A stretch of DNA of 64,000 nucleotides from Desulforamulus hydrothermalis Lam5 = DSM 18033 (GCF_000315365.1 NZ_CAOS01000014.1:1-64000), one strand, 5' to 3'; shown: positions 47,727-56,911, numbered from the stretch's first letter. Made by a program: numbers and translations. Notes: generated by a model from the letters alone, not told the origin.

Positions 47727-48935
47727 TTGTCAAAGCTTTATCAAATGGATCCTTACCTGCTGCAATACAGGTCTGAAATTACAGGACACGTGGAGCAAAG
47801 CGGCAGGGTGGGGGTGCTGATTAAAGACAATATTTTTTATCCGGCAGGCGGTGGGCAGCCTGCCGACCGGGGAACGCTGGTCTGTGCCAGGCGTTCCTAC
47901 GAAGTGGTTGATGTGGAACAAACCCCTGCCGGCATTGTACACTGGTTGGCCGGGACTGATGCGCCTGCGGTGGGAGCCGGCATATTTATGAGGGTGGATG
48001 CAGAACGGCGGCTGGATCACATGCAGCAGCACCACGGGCAGCATATTATCTCGGCGGTATTTGAACAGCAATATGGTTGGGCAACCACCGGTTTCCATCT
48101 GGGAGAGCAGACCGGTACCATTGATTTGGCGGTAAGTGAACTGAGCGATCAGGTTTTGCAGCAAGTGGAAGCGGAAGCCAATCAAATTGTGATGGAAAAC
48201 CTGCCGGTACAGGTAAAAACTTACCGGCGGTCTGAGTTAAGCCCGGACCTGCTGCAAAAGGTGCCGCCCGGGGAACAAGAGGTGCGGCTGGTGATCATAC
48301 CCGGCTTGGACGAAAACCCCTGCTGCGGCACCCACCCCAGGTATACCGGCGAAACAGGGCCCATTAAATTGTTAAAAACCGAAAAAGTCAGAGGGCAGGT
48401 AAGGCTGCACTTCGTTTGCGGCGGCAGAACCGTCCACTGGATGTGGCAGACATATATTTGGCAGCGCCGGTTAGAACAAGCCATTGGCGCTGCCGGTCAA
48501 GAAGCTGTCAGCCGTCTGGCCAAGCGGGAGTCAGAGCTGAAAAAACTGCAAAAAGAACGAAAAGAGCTGTTGCAGTTTAAATATCACTGCCTGGCTGAAG
48601 CACAGGTACCGCAAGCCCTGCAGGTGAGCGGTGCGCTGGTGCTGCTGCAGCACTGGCCGGAGGCTGACATGGACATGCTGCGGGGGCTGGCCGCCGCCTG
48701 GTGCGGCAAACCGGGCCGGGTGGCCGTTTTGGCCGGCGGCCACGGGCCTTACGACCTCTTGCTGGCCAGGGGAGCCGGCGTGGCCTGGCCGGTCAACCGT
48801 TTAGCCGAGGTCTTGTGGCCCCTGTGTCAGGGCAAAGGAGGGGGCAACGCCGAGGTTGCCCAAGGAAAAGCGCAAATCCTGCCCCTGCCTGAAATGCAGC
48901 AAATAATTGCTGATTTTAACCGGCAATTCAGCTAA
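47727..48935 (+). CDS. AlaX-type alanyl-tRNA editing protein, long form
   Basis: A free-standing editing enzyme that removes wrongly attached Ser/Gly from tRNA(Ala). The 402 residues contain the AlaRS second additional domain: VLIKDNIFYPAGGGQPADRG, the zinc motif HHGQH (~97-101, in HMQQHHGQHIISAVFEQQYG), and the CCGTHPRYTGE cysteine/histidine site. A coiled segment (ESELKKLQKERKELLQFK) and a DHHA1-like C-terminus (~300-400) with RVAVLAGG follow. TTG 47727 follows AAGGGGTGAG. No catalytic alanyl-tRNA synthetase core is present. Confidence 0.87.
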   Translation: MSKLYQMDPYLLQYRSEITGHVEQSGRVGVLIKDNIFYPAGGGQPADRGTLVCARRSYEVVDVEQTPAGIVHWLAGTDAPAVGAGIFMRVDAERRLDHMQQHHGQHIISAVFEQQYGWATTGFHLGEQTGTIDLAVSELSDQVLQQVEAEANQIVMENLPVQVKTYRRSELSPDLLQKVPPGEQEVRLVIIPGLDENPCCGTHPRYTGETGPIKLLKTEKVRGQVRLHFVCGGRTVHWMWQTYIWQRRLEQAIGAAGQEAVSRLAKRESELKKLQKERKELLQFKYHCLAEAQVPQALQVSGALVLLQHWPEADMDMLRGLAAAWCGKPGRVAVLAGGHGPYDLLLARGAGVAWPVNRLAEVLWPLCQGKGGGNAEVAQGKAQILPLPEMQQIIADFNRQFS

Positions 48936-48956
48936 GGGGGATCAATACCCCCCTTT
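48934..48956. terminator. Bidirectional terminator between convergent genes
   Basis: AAGGGGG-ATCAATA-CCCCCCTTT (48934-48956) overlaps the stop of the AlaX gene and faces trmL from the other strand. It is G/C-rich with A and T edges, usable in both directions. Confidence 0.7.
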
Positions 48957-48963
48957 CCTGACA

Positions 48964-49422
48964 TTATTTCAGATTGGGAAAGTTGAGCTGGCGTAGGGCC
49001 TCATAAAGAGCAATGGCCACTGAGTTAGACAGGTTGAGGGAGCGAACCTCGTTCAGCATGGGAATTCTTAAACAGGCCTGCGGGTTTTCTTCTAACAGGT
49101 GCCTGGGCAGGCCGGCTGTTTCTTTGCCAAAAACCAGAAAATCATCCGGGGCAAACTGTACCTGGTGGTAGGGGCGGCCGCCTTTGGTGGTAAAATACCA
49201 GAAACGTCCGGCCGGATACTTTGCCCGCAGTTCCGCAAAACTTTTATGATAGTGCAAGTCCAACAGGTGCCAGTAATCCAACCCGGCCCTTTTCAGGTAG
49301 CGGTCATCGGTGGAGAAGCCCAGGGGTTCCACCAGGTGCAGGCCGGTACCGGTTACCGCACAGGTGCGTGCAATATTGCCGGTGTTGGCCGGTATTTCCG
49401 GTTCAACTAAAACGATATGCAT
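48964..49422 (-). CDS. trmL: tRNA (cytidine/uridine-34-2'-O)-methyltransferase TrmL
   Basis: A minimal SPOUT methyltransferase of 152 residues that methylates the wobble base of tRNA(Leu). The knot motifs are complete: VLVEPEIPANTGNIARTC (motif 1), LVFGKETAGLPRHLL (motif 2) and RSLNLSNSVAIALYEALRQ (motif 3, SAM-binding). I chose the ATG at 49422 (MHIVLVEP), with AAAGGGGGG upstream. The longer open frame extends into nth in another frame. It overlaps the 3' end of nth by 16 bp. Confidence 0.92.
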   Translation of the reverse strand: MHIVLVEPEIPANTGNIARTCAVTGTGLHLVEPLGFSTDDRYLKRAGLDYWHLLDLHYHKSFAELRAKYPAGRFWYFTTKGGRPYHQVQFAPDDFLVFGKETAGLPRHLLEENPQACLRIPMLNEVRSLNLSNSVAIALYEALRQLNFPNLK

Positions 49423-50090
49423 GAGGATTCCCCCCTTTGACTGTTCTCCGGGCAGAGGTCTGATAAAAAGCACCGGCAGCAGCGAGGTCGGCGGGCCAGG
49501 CAGACCTTTCTGCCGTGTTGAATTATTCTGTGATGGGTGGGCTGCCATAATGGGGGAGGTATGACGGCACATAACTCTTGTTCAGTCAATTCCGGCGTTT
49601 TGCCGGAAGCCAGGCCAAGGCGGCGGGCAACCCGATGGACGTGGGTGTCCACCGGCAGAGTGTGTTGACCAAAGGCAACCCCCAGCACCACATTGGCGGT
49701 CTTTCTACCCACGCCGGGCAGTTTTTCTAACTCGTCCCGGCGGGCCGGGACTTGGCCCTGGTATTGCTCCGCGATGATGCGGCTGGCAGCCACGATGGCT
49801 TTGCTTTTATTTCGATAAAGGCCGCAGCCTTTAATATAAGCAGCCAGTTCTTCCGGTGTTAACCGGGCAAATTCCTGTGGGGTAGCAAATTTTTTAAACA
49901 GTTGGCGGGTGATTTTATTAACCTGGGCATCTGTGGTCTGGGCTGACAGGATAACCGCCACCAGCAATTCAAAAGGTGTGGTGAACTGCAATTCGGTGGT
50001 GGCGCTGGGATAAGCTGCCGCCAGGCGCTGCAAAATTTGCTGCAGCCGGTCCGGCGAAGGACAGACCGGCTGCTCAGATTTGTTACGCAT
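49407..50090 (-). CDS. nth: Endonuclease III
   Basis: A DNA glycosylase/AP lyase for oxidised pyrimidines. The 227 residues contain ILSAQTTDAQVNKIT, the helix-hairpin-helix with catalytic Lys (LEKLPGVGRKTANVVLG) and the catalytic Asp in LPVDTHVHRVARRLG. The [4Fe-4S] cluster motif C-x6-C-x2-C-x5-C appears in CLARRPRCCRCFLSDLC. The best start is the ATG at 50090 (MRNKSEQ), which overlaps the upstream gene by 8 bp. It has no strong ribosome binding site, so coupling is likely. Confidence 0.94.
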   Translation of the reverse strand: MRNKSEQPVCPSPDRLQQILQRLAAAYPSATTELQFTTPFELLVAVILSAQTTDAQVNKITRQLFKKFATPQEFARLTPEELAAYIKGCGLYRNKSKAIVAASRIIAEQYQGQVPARRDELEKLPGVGRKTANVVLGVAFGQHTLPVDTHVHRVARRLGLASGKTPELTEQELCAVIPPPLWQPTHHRIIQHGRKVCLARRPRCCRCFLSDLCPENSQRGESSCISF

Positions 50091-50523
50091 GGCCCAACAG
50101 CCTTGCATGCTCCACTTTAATGCAGCGGTTTTGCACAAACTGCAATCCTGCCTGGGCCGCCAACTGAGCGGCATCATCATTAATAATGCCTAACTGGAGC
50201 CAGACCGCTGCCGGTTTTAGGGGGACGGCCTCCCGCACCACGTTGGGTGTTTCTTCGCTTTTGCGAAACACATTAACCAGATCCACCTGATCTGGGATCT
50301 CTGCCAACGATTTATAGGCTTTTTCGCCCAAAACTTCTTTAACCCGGGGATGCACGGGAATGATTCGGTAGCCCTGTGACTGCAGGTAGGATGCCACTTG
50401 AAAACTGTCCCGGTGGGGTTTGTCCGACAGTCCCACAATGGCAATAGTTTTGCACTTAGTTAACAGTTCTTTGATTTTTTCATCGTCAGGGTTGGGGAAA
50501 GCTGAAAAAAGATTGCACTGCAC
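50083..50523 (-). CDS. CoA-binding (YccU-like) Rossmann-fold protein
   Basis: The 146 residues show CKTIAIVGLSDKPHRDS near the N-terminus (nucleotide/CoA-binding loop), then VASYLQSQGYRIIPVHPR, VDLVNVFRKSEETPNVV and AAVWLQLGIINDDAAQLA. These match the family resembling the CoA-binding domain of succinyl-CoA synthetase. The biochemical role is unknown. It is the first gene of a minus-strand trio with nth and trmL, all overlapping. AGGAGG precedes its ATG. Confidence 0.85.
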   Translation of the reverse strand: MQCNLFSAFPNPDDEKIKELLTKCKTIAIVGLSDKPHRDSFQVASYLQSQGYRIIPVHPRVKEVLGEKAYKSLAEIPDQVDLVNVFRKSEETPNVVREAVPLKPAAVWLQLGIINDDAAQLAAQAGLQFVQNRCIKVEHARLLGHA

Positions 50524-50618
50524 AAGAAAACCTCCTTATAGATGGTTATTGACCCTGTTTTGGGGTCGTGCTAAATTTATAGCGTACTGCAAAAATATTT
50601 TTTAGGAAGGGAGTAAAA

Positions 50619-50909
50619 ATGATACCTGTGCTGCTTGCCGTGGCCCTGGGTATACTGGTGGGCCATTTTAATTTATTGGCGGTTCAGCCAAAAGCCCACG
50701 AACGCTTTACCACCGGCTGTTTACTTGTCATGCTGTTGGCTATGGGGGCTCAACTGGGCACCAATGAAAAGCTGCTGGCCAATTTAACCGGTCTTGGCTG
50801 GCAGGCCCTGGTGCTGGCCGCCGGTGCCATTATCGGCAGTGTGGCGCTGGTACGGCCGGTCGAAAACTACCTGGCCCGGTTAACCGACCGCCGGCCGGCC
50901 GGTCAGTAA
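50619..50909 (+). CDS. LysO-type exporter, N-terminal half as a separate small protein
   Basis: The 96 residues have three hydrophobic helices and match the first part of LysO/YbjE (DUF340) lysine exporters: LLAVALGILVGHF, LLVMLLAMGAQLGTNEKLLANL. In E. coli both halves are in one chain; here a second gene supplies the rest. ATG 50619 follows GGAAGGGAG. The stop is 49 bp before the second gene. Confidence 0.78.
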   Translation: MIPVLLAVALGILVGHFNLLAVQPKAHERFTTGCLLVMLLAMGAQLGTNEKLLANLTGLGWQALVLAAGAIIGSVALVRPVENYLARLTDRRPAGQ

Positions 50910-50958
50910 CCGGCCGATGCCGTTTCACTCAGATAACTCTAAACAGGCGGGTGATGAT

Positions 50959-51561
50959 ATGACCTGGCTGATACCCGGTTCCGTTATTCTAGGCTTGGCG
51001 CTGGGACACTGGCTGATGCCGGACCGGCTGGCCGAACACCTGGATGCTATCACCAGAACAGCCTTATATTTGCTGCTTTTTGGTATTGGCATTGATTTAG
51101 GGCGGCAAAAGGAAGTATGGCGCCAGCTCTGGCGTATGGGTTGCAAAATCCTGATGCTGCCGGCGCTCATTGCCATTGGCAGTCTGGCCGGTGCGGCGGT
51201 GGCCGGTTGGCTGCTGGGACTTCCTTTCCATGAAGCCACGGCCATTGGTGCCGGCTTTGGCTGGTACAGTTTATCGGGCGTCTTGTTGGCAGAAATTTAC
51301 AATGTGGAAACCGGAGCCTTAGCCTTTATGACTAACGTAGCCCGTGAACTGCTTACATTTATGGTTGTTCCTCTGGTAGCCCGTTATATCGGCCGGTTTT
51401 CCGCCGTAGCGCCCGGCGGTGCCACCGCTATGGATACCACTCTGCCGGTTGTTACCAGGTACGCCGGTACAGAGATGGCGGTCATTGCTTTTATTACCGG
51501 TTCTGTGTTAAGCACTCTGGTGCCTATTCTGGTACCTTTTTTAATTAAATTAAAAATTTAA
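50959..51561 (+). CDS. LysO-type exporter, C-terminal part
   Basis: The 200 residues have about six helices, and the DUF340 blocks ALYLLLFGIGIDLGRQKEVW, AIGAGFGWYSLSGVLLAEIYN and VARELLTFMVVPLVAR are clear. It should pair with the preceding protein to form a lysine (or similar cationic amino acid) exporter. I chose ATG 50959 (MTWLIPG), with GCGGGTGAT upstream, over an in-frame ATG 14 codons earlier. A split LysO is known in several Firmicutes. Confidence 0.82.
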   Translation: MTWLIPGSVILGLALGHWLMPDRLAEHLDAITRTALYLLLFGIGIDLGRQKEVWRQLWRMGCKILMLPALIAIGSLAGAAVAGWLLGLPFHEATAIGAGFGWYSLSGVLLAEIYNVETGALAFMTNVARELLTFMVVPLVARYIGRFSAVAPGGATAMDTTLPVVTRYAGTEMAVIAFITGSVLSTLVPILVPFLIKLKI

Positions 51562-51664
51562 GGGTTGCCCCGGTTTGCTGCGGCCGACCGGCAGACCCGA
51601 TTACATAGTGATGATAACACAAAAGCGGGCTTTTTTTCCACTGCCAGTTGATTTAACAATTTTC

Positions 51665-52336
51665 TTAACTGCTCCAATACACCAGCAGCAGCCTGGCGCT
51701 GTTAACCAGCCCGTGGGCAATGATACCGGGCCAGAGGGAGCCGGTGAGGTGATAGATTACCGCCAAACCGGCGCCTACCACGGCAATTTGTACAAACCAC
51801 AGGCCGCTGAGGTGGGCCAGTGAGAAAAAAACAGCGCTTACCAGGATACCGCTGACGGTGCCCCAGCGGCGGGCAAAGGCGGTATAGGCCATGCCCCGGT
51901 AATAGATTTCTTCGGTTGCCGGCACCAGCACGCCGCCAATCAGTAAGGGCCACAGCAGTTGGCCGGGGCTTTGCGCACCGGCCGCTGCTTTTACCAGCGG
52001 GTTGGTACTGAGATCAGCCGCCAGGAACTTGCCCATAACCCACTGGGTACCGCCGGCCAGGATCAATAAACCTGCACCGCCCAGCAGGCCGTAAAGGATT
52101 TGCCGCCCCGGCCGGGTAAATTTAAGACCCAAATGCCGCCAAGCTCCTTTTCGCCCCACCCATAACAGGGTCAGGCTTAACAGGATGAGCCGGTCCAGCA
52201 CCTCTGCCAAACGCTGTGATGCGCCGGGCCATAAATGAAGCAACACCCGGCCCAATAAAACAACAATAATCAGGCGCCAAATAAAAACCTGTACAACATC
52301 TGATATTCCCCACATTTTCTCCCTGCTGTCAGCCAC
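51665..52336 (-). CDS. CPBP-family intramembrane metalloprotease
   Basis: A 223-residue membrane protein of the CAAX-protease/bacteriocin-processing (Abi) family. The motifs are EEIYYRG (Glu-Glu-x3-Arg, ~155), SLAHLSG and IIAHGLVNSARLL, with six to eight helices. I chose the GTG at 52336 (MADSREK), with GCGAGGTAG upstream on the minus strand, over an upstream ATG with no ribosome binding site. The substrate is unknown. Confidence 0.83.
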   Translation of the reverse strand: MADSREKMWGISDVVQVFIWRLIIVVLLGRVLLHLWPGASQRLAEVLDRLILLSLTLLWVGRKGAWRHLGLKFTRPGRQILYGLLGGAGLLILAGGTQWVMGKFLAADLSTNPLVKAAAGAQSPGQLLWPLLIGGVLVPATEEIYYRGMAYTAFARRWGTVSGILVSAVFFSLAHLSGLWFVQIAVVGAGLAVIYHLTGSLWPGIIAHGLVNSARLLLVYWSS

Positions 52337-52554
52337 TTTTACTACCTCGCTTGATAATTTCCTAACTGTCCCGGTATTAGCTGTTACTGCTTTTCTGCAG
52401 GTTTTGTAAAACCGCATGCCGGCATTATAAAGGCAAAAATGCTGGGCAATACTAAGGAAAGTCATAACAACGCCTGTACTTTTCCTTATTTTTTACTTTT
52501 TATTAAAAAAAAAGCCGGTTACCAGATGAAATATTTTTCTAGGAGGGGGCAAAA

Positions 52555-53241
52555 ATGGATAATTTTTGGTACTGGTTGTTGGGAGCAGTCGCCCTGGCTG
52601 TGCTGGCAGCAATTTTATGGCCCAGGTTAGCCAAACCGGTTCGGCTGTCCCGTAAACCGGATATGCTGCAGCAGCAGCCGGCGGAGGAAATGGCAGCGGA
52701 AATTTCCCCGGCCATTCAGCCGGCAAAGGCCGACCGGTCAGAGTTCAAGCTACCCCGGCATTACGGCACTGACAGGCTGGTGGCTTTAAGCAAAGACCCT
52801 AACTGGCTTTATGCTTATTGGGAGATATCTGCCGATCAATATGAATCTTATGTGCGCCGGTATGGTGAGGCCGCCTGGTGTGCCGCCCGTCCGGTCTTGC
52901 GGGTATACGACATTACCGGCCTGCCGGAAGACAGCCCGTTAACCGCGCACGCCGCTCACTGCTGCCGGGAAATATTGATCGACCCCTATGCGGACAACTG
53001 GTTTATTGAAATTGGCCAGCCCAACCGCAGTTTTTTCCTGGAACTGGGCCGCCTGCTGACCGACGGCAGTTATCTCAAACTGCTTACATCCAACCGGGTC
53101 AGCATGCCGGGCAACTCCGTATCATCACTGATCGATGAAGAATGGATGTGGCTGGAAGGGATATATAAAACAGTGCAGCAGGTGCCTTGCGGCAGTGGAT
53201 CCGAAGGGCGGGCAGTCAAGCCTGACCTTACCTCGCAATAA
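52555..53241 (+). CDS. DUF4912-domain protein with an N-terminal membrane anchor
   Basis: The 228 residues begin with one membrane helix (FWYWLLGAVALAVLAAILW). A linker follows, and from ~65 a DUF4912 domain: LVALSKDPNWLYAYWEIS, LRVYDITGLPEDSP and WFIEIGQPNRSFFLELGRL. This domain is repeatedly found beside GH57 glucan-branching genes, as here (47 bp upstream of one). Its fold may bind sugar polymers or partner enzymes; the function is not established. GGAGGGGGC precedes ATG 52555. Confidence 0.78.
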   Translation: MDNFWYWLLGAVALAVLAAILWPRLAKPVRLSRKPDMLQQQPAEEMAAEISPAIQPAKADRSEFKLPRHYGTDRLVALSKDPNWLYAYWEISADQYESYVRRYGEAAWCAARPVLRVYDITGLPEDSPLTAHAAHCCREILIDPYADNWFIEIGQPNRSFFLELGRLLTDGSYLKLLTSNRVSMPGNSVSSLIDEEWMWLEGIYKTVQQVPCGSGSEGRAVKPDLTSQ

Positions 53242-53288
53242 ACCCCAGGCTGCTTGGTGCAAGTTAAACAGAAAGAGGGGATGCGCCT

Positions 53289-54905
53289 TTGGCTAAAGGA
53301 TACCTGGCCATTGTTTTACATGCACACTTGCCTTATGTAAGGCACCCGGAAAGTGAACAAGTATTGGAAGAAAAATGGTTTTACGAAGCGGTCACGGAAG
53401 CGTACATTCCTTTACTGGAAGTGTTTAATCGGCTGGCGGCAGACAACATACCTTACCGGCTTACCTTTTCCGTTTCGCCAACCCTTTTGTCCATGCTGAC
53501 CGACCCTTTAATGCAACGGCGCTATGTGCACCACCTGGCCAAACTTATTGAACTGGCCGGCAAAGAGGAGTCCCGTACCTATGGCAGTGTTTTTCATCCG
53601 GTGGCCTTAATGTATAAAGAAAAATTCCGGCGGGCCTACGATTTCTTTGTTAACCGCTACGGTGGCAATTTGGCCCGGGCATTTCAAGACCTGCAAAGGC
53701 AGGGCTGCCTGGAGATAATTACTTGTGCCGCCACCCATGGTTTCCTGCCCCTGATGATGGTAAATAAACAGGCAGTGAGGGCTCAGATCGAAACTGCGGT
53801 CAACTTGCACAGCAAGCACTTTGGCGCCGAACCGAAGGGCTTTTGGCTGCCGGAGTGCGGCTATGCCCAGGGGATGGAAGACATTCTGCAGGAATACGGC
53901 ATCAAATACTTTATTACGGACAACCACGGGGTTTTATTTGCCCAGCACCGGCCCCGGTTTGGGAATTTTGCCCCGATCTATTGCCCTAACGGGATAGCTG
54001 TCTTTGGCCGTGACGTAGAAAGTTCCAAGCAGGTTTGGAGCGCCGATGAGGGTTATCCCGGGGACCCGGATTACCGGGAATTTTATCGGGATATTGGTTA
54101 TGACCTGGAAGAAGCATACATCAAAGACTATATTCACCCGGCCGGCTTCAGGACTCATACCGGCCTTAAATATTACCGCATTACCGGCAAAGTTGATTTG
54201 GCAGACAAAAAACCTTACCGGCCGGACTGGGCTCAACACAAGGCGGCCATCCATGCGGGCAACTTTATGTTCAACCGGGAAAAACAGGTGGCCTATTTGG
54301 CTTCTCTGATGGAACGGCCGCCCATCATTGTGGCGCCCTATGATGCAGAACTGTTTGGGCACTGGTGGTTTGAAGGACCGATATGGTTAGACTTATTGAT
54401 TCGCCAAATATTTACCACCGGCAGTGACCTGCAACTGATTACCCTGGGTGACTACTTGCGTCTGCATCCCCGCAACCAGGTAACCAGACCTTGTCCTTCC
54501 ACCTGGGGAAATGCCGGCTACAATCAAGTTTGGTTGAACGAAAAAAATCACTGGATTTACAGGCACCTGCACATGGCAGCAGACCGTATGACAGAACTGG
54601 CGGATCTTTATCCCCGGGCAACCGGCCTCCTGCGCCGGGCTTTAAACCAGGCCGGCCGGGAACTGCTGCTGGCCCAGAGCAGTGACTGGGCTTTTATTAT
54701 TGCCACCGGTACCATGGTGCCGTATGCCATTGAGAGAACCAAACAGCATATAGCCAATTTTTTAAAACTGTATCATGCTGTTAAATCCGGTTGTCTTGAG
54801 GAAGACTTTATTTTTTACCTGGAATGGCAAAACAATATCTTCCCGAACATTGATTATCGCAGCTGGCGCACCCGGGCAGAGCCCTACCGGCAGGTTGTTT
54901 CTTAA
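53289..54905 (+). CDS. GH57 family 1,4-alpha-glucan branching enzyme (DUF1957)
   Basis: The 538 residues begin LAIVLHAHLPYVRHPE, with the catalytic-barrel histidines (HAHLPYVRH). The nucleophile glutamate is in GFWLPECGYAQGMED (~185). The acid/base aspartate is in IVAPYDAELFGHWWFEGPIW (~353). SDWAFIIATGTMVPYAIER is the typical C-terminal block. It introduces alpha-1,6 branches into alpha-glucan. TTG 53289 is used, with AGAGGGGATG upstream. DUF4912 precedes it and GT4/CBM genes lie 10 kb upstream. Confidence 0.88.
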   Translation: MAKGYLAIVLHAHLPYVRHPESEQVLEEKWFYEAVTEAYIPLLEVFNRLAADNIPYRLTFSVSPTLLSMLTDPLMQRRYVHHLAKLIELAGKEESRTYGSVFHPVALMYKEKFRRAYDFFVNRYGGNLARAFQDLQRQGCLEIITCAATHGFLPLMMVNKQAVRAQIETAVNLHSKHFGAEPKGFWLPECGYAQGMEDILQEYGIKYFITDNHGVLFAQHRPRFGNFAPIYCPNGIAVFGRDVESSKQVWSADEGYPGDPDYREFYRDIGYDLEEAYIKDYIHPAGFRTHTGLKYYRITGKVDLADKKPYRPDWAQHKAAIHAGNFMFNREKQVAYLASLMERPPIIVAPYDAELFGHWWFEGPIWLDLLIRQIFTTGSDLQLITLGDYLRLHPRNQVTRPCPSTWGNAGYNQVWLNEKNHWIYRHLHMAADRMTELADLYPRATGLLRRALNQAGRELLLAQSSDWAFIIATGTMVPYAIERTKQHIANFLKLYHAVKSGCLEEDFIFYLEWQNNIFPNIDYRSWRTRAEPYRQVVS

Positions 54906-55058
54906 CATGGGATCCGGTGCGTTTAGGGTAACAGGATTTTTTACCGCAGTCAGCGAATTACTACCCCAAGGGCATCCTGTGACAAAACACAAAATCAAGC
55001 AGTCAGACCGGCAGTGCCGGGTTGCCTGCGCATTGTCAACAATCGGTACCCTTAAGGG

Positions 55059-55787
55059 GTGGTTAAAGTTACTAAGGTGGATGTATTGGCTGTCGGCGCT
55101 CATCCCGATGACGTGGAGGTGGGGGCCGGCGGCTTGGTGGCAAAACTGTGTCAGGCCGGCCGCAGGGTAGCCGTGGTTGATCTGTCCGCCGGCGAACTGG
55201 CCAGCAACGGTACGGTGGCAGAGCGGCGGCAAGAGGCCGGGCGGGCCGGTGAGATTTTGGGGCTGGCCTGGCGCTGCTGTTTGGAGATACCTGATCGAGG
55301 CATCAGCTCAGATTTACCGTACCGCCGGCGATTGGCGGCAATAATCAGGCAGTGCCGGCCCCGGCTCATACTTTGCCCGTACTGGTCCGACCGGCACCCG
55401 GATCATGTCAGTGCCTGTCGGCTGGTGCAGGAAGCCTGGTTTGATGCCGGCTTAAAAAAGATGGCTGCCCGGCAGACGCCTTTCCGACCGAATCAGATAT
55501 GGTATTATTTTATCGCGGCAATTGCCGAACCCCGGTTTATTGTAGATGTTTCAGAGTGTTACCAAACTAAAAAAACGGCTATCCTGGCCCATCAAACTCA
55601 GTTCGGGAGGCACCCCGGCGCTGCAGCTACCTTTTTAAATGACGGCCCGGGCAGTTTATTGGCGACGGTAGAAAGCAGAGACCGCTATTTTGGCAGTTTG
55701 ATTGGCAGTATGTACGGCGAAGGGTTTACTACCCTAGAGCCCCTGGCGGTGGGTAATCCTTTAGCCTTGCTGGAGGTGCCCCGGTGA
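55059..55787 (+). CDS. bshB: PIG-L/LmbE deacetylase, bacillithiol biosynthesis BshB
   Basis: It deacetylates GlcNAc-malate in bacillithiol synthesis. The 242 residues show the zinc motif VGAHPDDVEVGAGG (~13-26) and the second motif WSDRHPDHVSACRLV (~109-123). Pairing with bshA, which it overlaps by 4 bp, supports BshB1 over other LmbE proteins. GTG 55059 is used with AAGGGG overlapping; GTG 55077 is an alternative. The 153 bp before it hold nothing I can support. Confidence 0.87.
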   Translation: MVKVTKVDVLAVGAHPDDVEVGAGGLVAKLCQAGRRVAVVDLSAGELASNGTVAERRQEAGRAGEILGLAWRCCLEIPDRGISSDLPYRRRLAAIIRQCRPRLILCPYWSDRHPDHVSACRLVQEAWFDAGLKKMAARQTPFRPNQIWYYFIAAIAEPRFIVDVSECYQTKKTAILAHQTQFGRHPGAAATFLNDGPGSLLATVESRDRYFGSLIGSMYGEGFTTLEPLAVGNPLALLEVPR

Positions 55788-56911
55788 GGATCGGAATTTT
55801 ATGCCACGCCACTTATGGAGGCAGCGGGGTGGTCGCCGCAGAGCTGGGCAAGCAGCTGGCCGGGCGAGGGCATCAGGTGCATTTTATCACCGTGGGCCGT
55901 CCTTTTCGCCTGGGCAATTACCTGCCCAACATTTATATTCATGAAGCGGCGGCCTTTAATTATCCGCTGTTTGAGGCACCGCCCTATTTTCTTACCCAGG
56001 TCAACAAAACCGTTGAGGTACTGCGCTGCTGCCAACTGGATGTTTTGCACGCCCATTACGCAGTGCCCCATTCCTTGGGCGCTCTCCTGGCCCGGCAGGT
56101 TGCCGGCCGGCCGGTGCCTGTTGTTACCACCCTGCATGGTACCGATACATCCTTGGTGGGGGCGCGCCGCGAATTTTATGACCTGACCCGTTACAGCCTG
56201 GAAGCCAGCGATATGGTAACAGCCGTTTCAGCTTTTTTAGCGGAGCAAAGCCGGCAGACCTTTAATTTTCAAAGGGAATTACCTGTCCTTTATAATTTTG
56301 TGGATACCCGGGTGTTCCGGCCTGAAGCAGCCGTGGAAAAGCAGCAGTTAACCGGTGGCCGGGACCTGTTGATTCATATCTCTAATTTCCGCCCCCTCAA
56401 ACGGGTGCTGGATGTTATCCGGGTCTTTCAGCTGGTGTGCAAGCAAAGGCCGGCCTGTTTGTTGATGATCGGAGACGGGCCGGAAATGCCGGCTGCCCAA
56501 GAGCTGGCGGCCTCATTGGGACTGCACCGGGATATTTTGTTTCTGGGACAGCAGGACACGGTGGCGCCTCTTTTGGCGGCAGCTGACGTTATGCTGTTGC
56601 CTTCCTGTTGTGAAAGCTTTGGCTTGGCGGCCCTGGAGGCTTTGGCCTGCGGCGTGCCGGTAGTGGCCAGCCGGGCCGGGGGCCTGCCGGAGGTGGTTGT
56701 CCACGGCCAGGTGGGTTTTCTTACCGCAGTGGGTGACCTGGCGGAAATGGCGCGGTTTACCTTGTTGCTGTTAGAAGATCGGGCCCTGCGGCAAAAAATG
56801 TCCGCCCATGCCAGGAGCCGTGCGGTGGAAAAGTTTAATGCGGCATATTGGGTGGCAAAATATGAACAACTTTATCAAACTGTGATAGACCAATACTGTG
56901 GGAGGGTTTAA
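55784..56911 (+). CDS. bshA: N-acetyl-alpha-D-glucosaminyl L-malate synthase BshA
   Basis: A GT4 glycosyltransferase that joins UDP-GlcNAc and malate, the first step of bacillithiol. The 375 residues begin IGILCHATYGGSGVVAAELG. BshA-specific blocks include VHFITVGRPFRL, HAHYAVPHSLGALLARQ and TTLHGTDTSLVG. HISNFRPLKRVLDVI and the E-x7-E region CESFGLAALEALACGVPVVASRAGGLPE complete it. It starts GTG 55784 inside bshB. BshC is not in the window. Confidence 0.92.
   Translation: MRIGILCHATYGGSGVVAAELGKQLAGRGHQVHFITVGRPFRLGNYLPNIYIHEAAAFNYPLFEAPPYFLTQVNKTVEVLRCCQLDVLHAHYAVPHSLGALLARQVAGRPVPVVTTLHGTDTSLVGARREFYDLTRYSLEASDMVTAVSAFLAEQSRQTFNFQRELPVLYNFVDTRVFRPEAAVEKQQLTGGRDLLIHISNFRPLKRVLDVIRVFQLVCKQRPACLLMIGDGPEMPAAQELAASLGLHRDILFLGQQDTVAPLLAAADVMLLPSCCESFGLAALEALACGVPVVASRAGGLPEVVVHGQVGFLTAVGDLAEMARFTLLLLEDRALRQKMSAHARSRAVEKFNAAYWVAKYEQLYQTVIDQYCGRV

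Noticed and set aside
54775-55170. Open frame spanning the end of the GH57 gene and the start of bshB
   Set aside because: It is a shadow of two well-supported genes in other frames and has no ribosome binding site.
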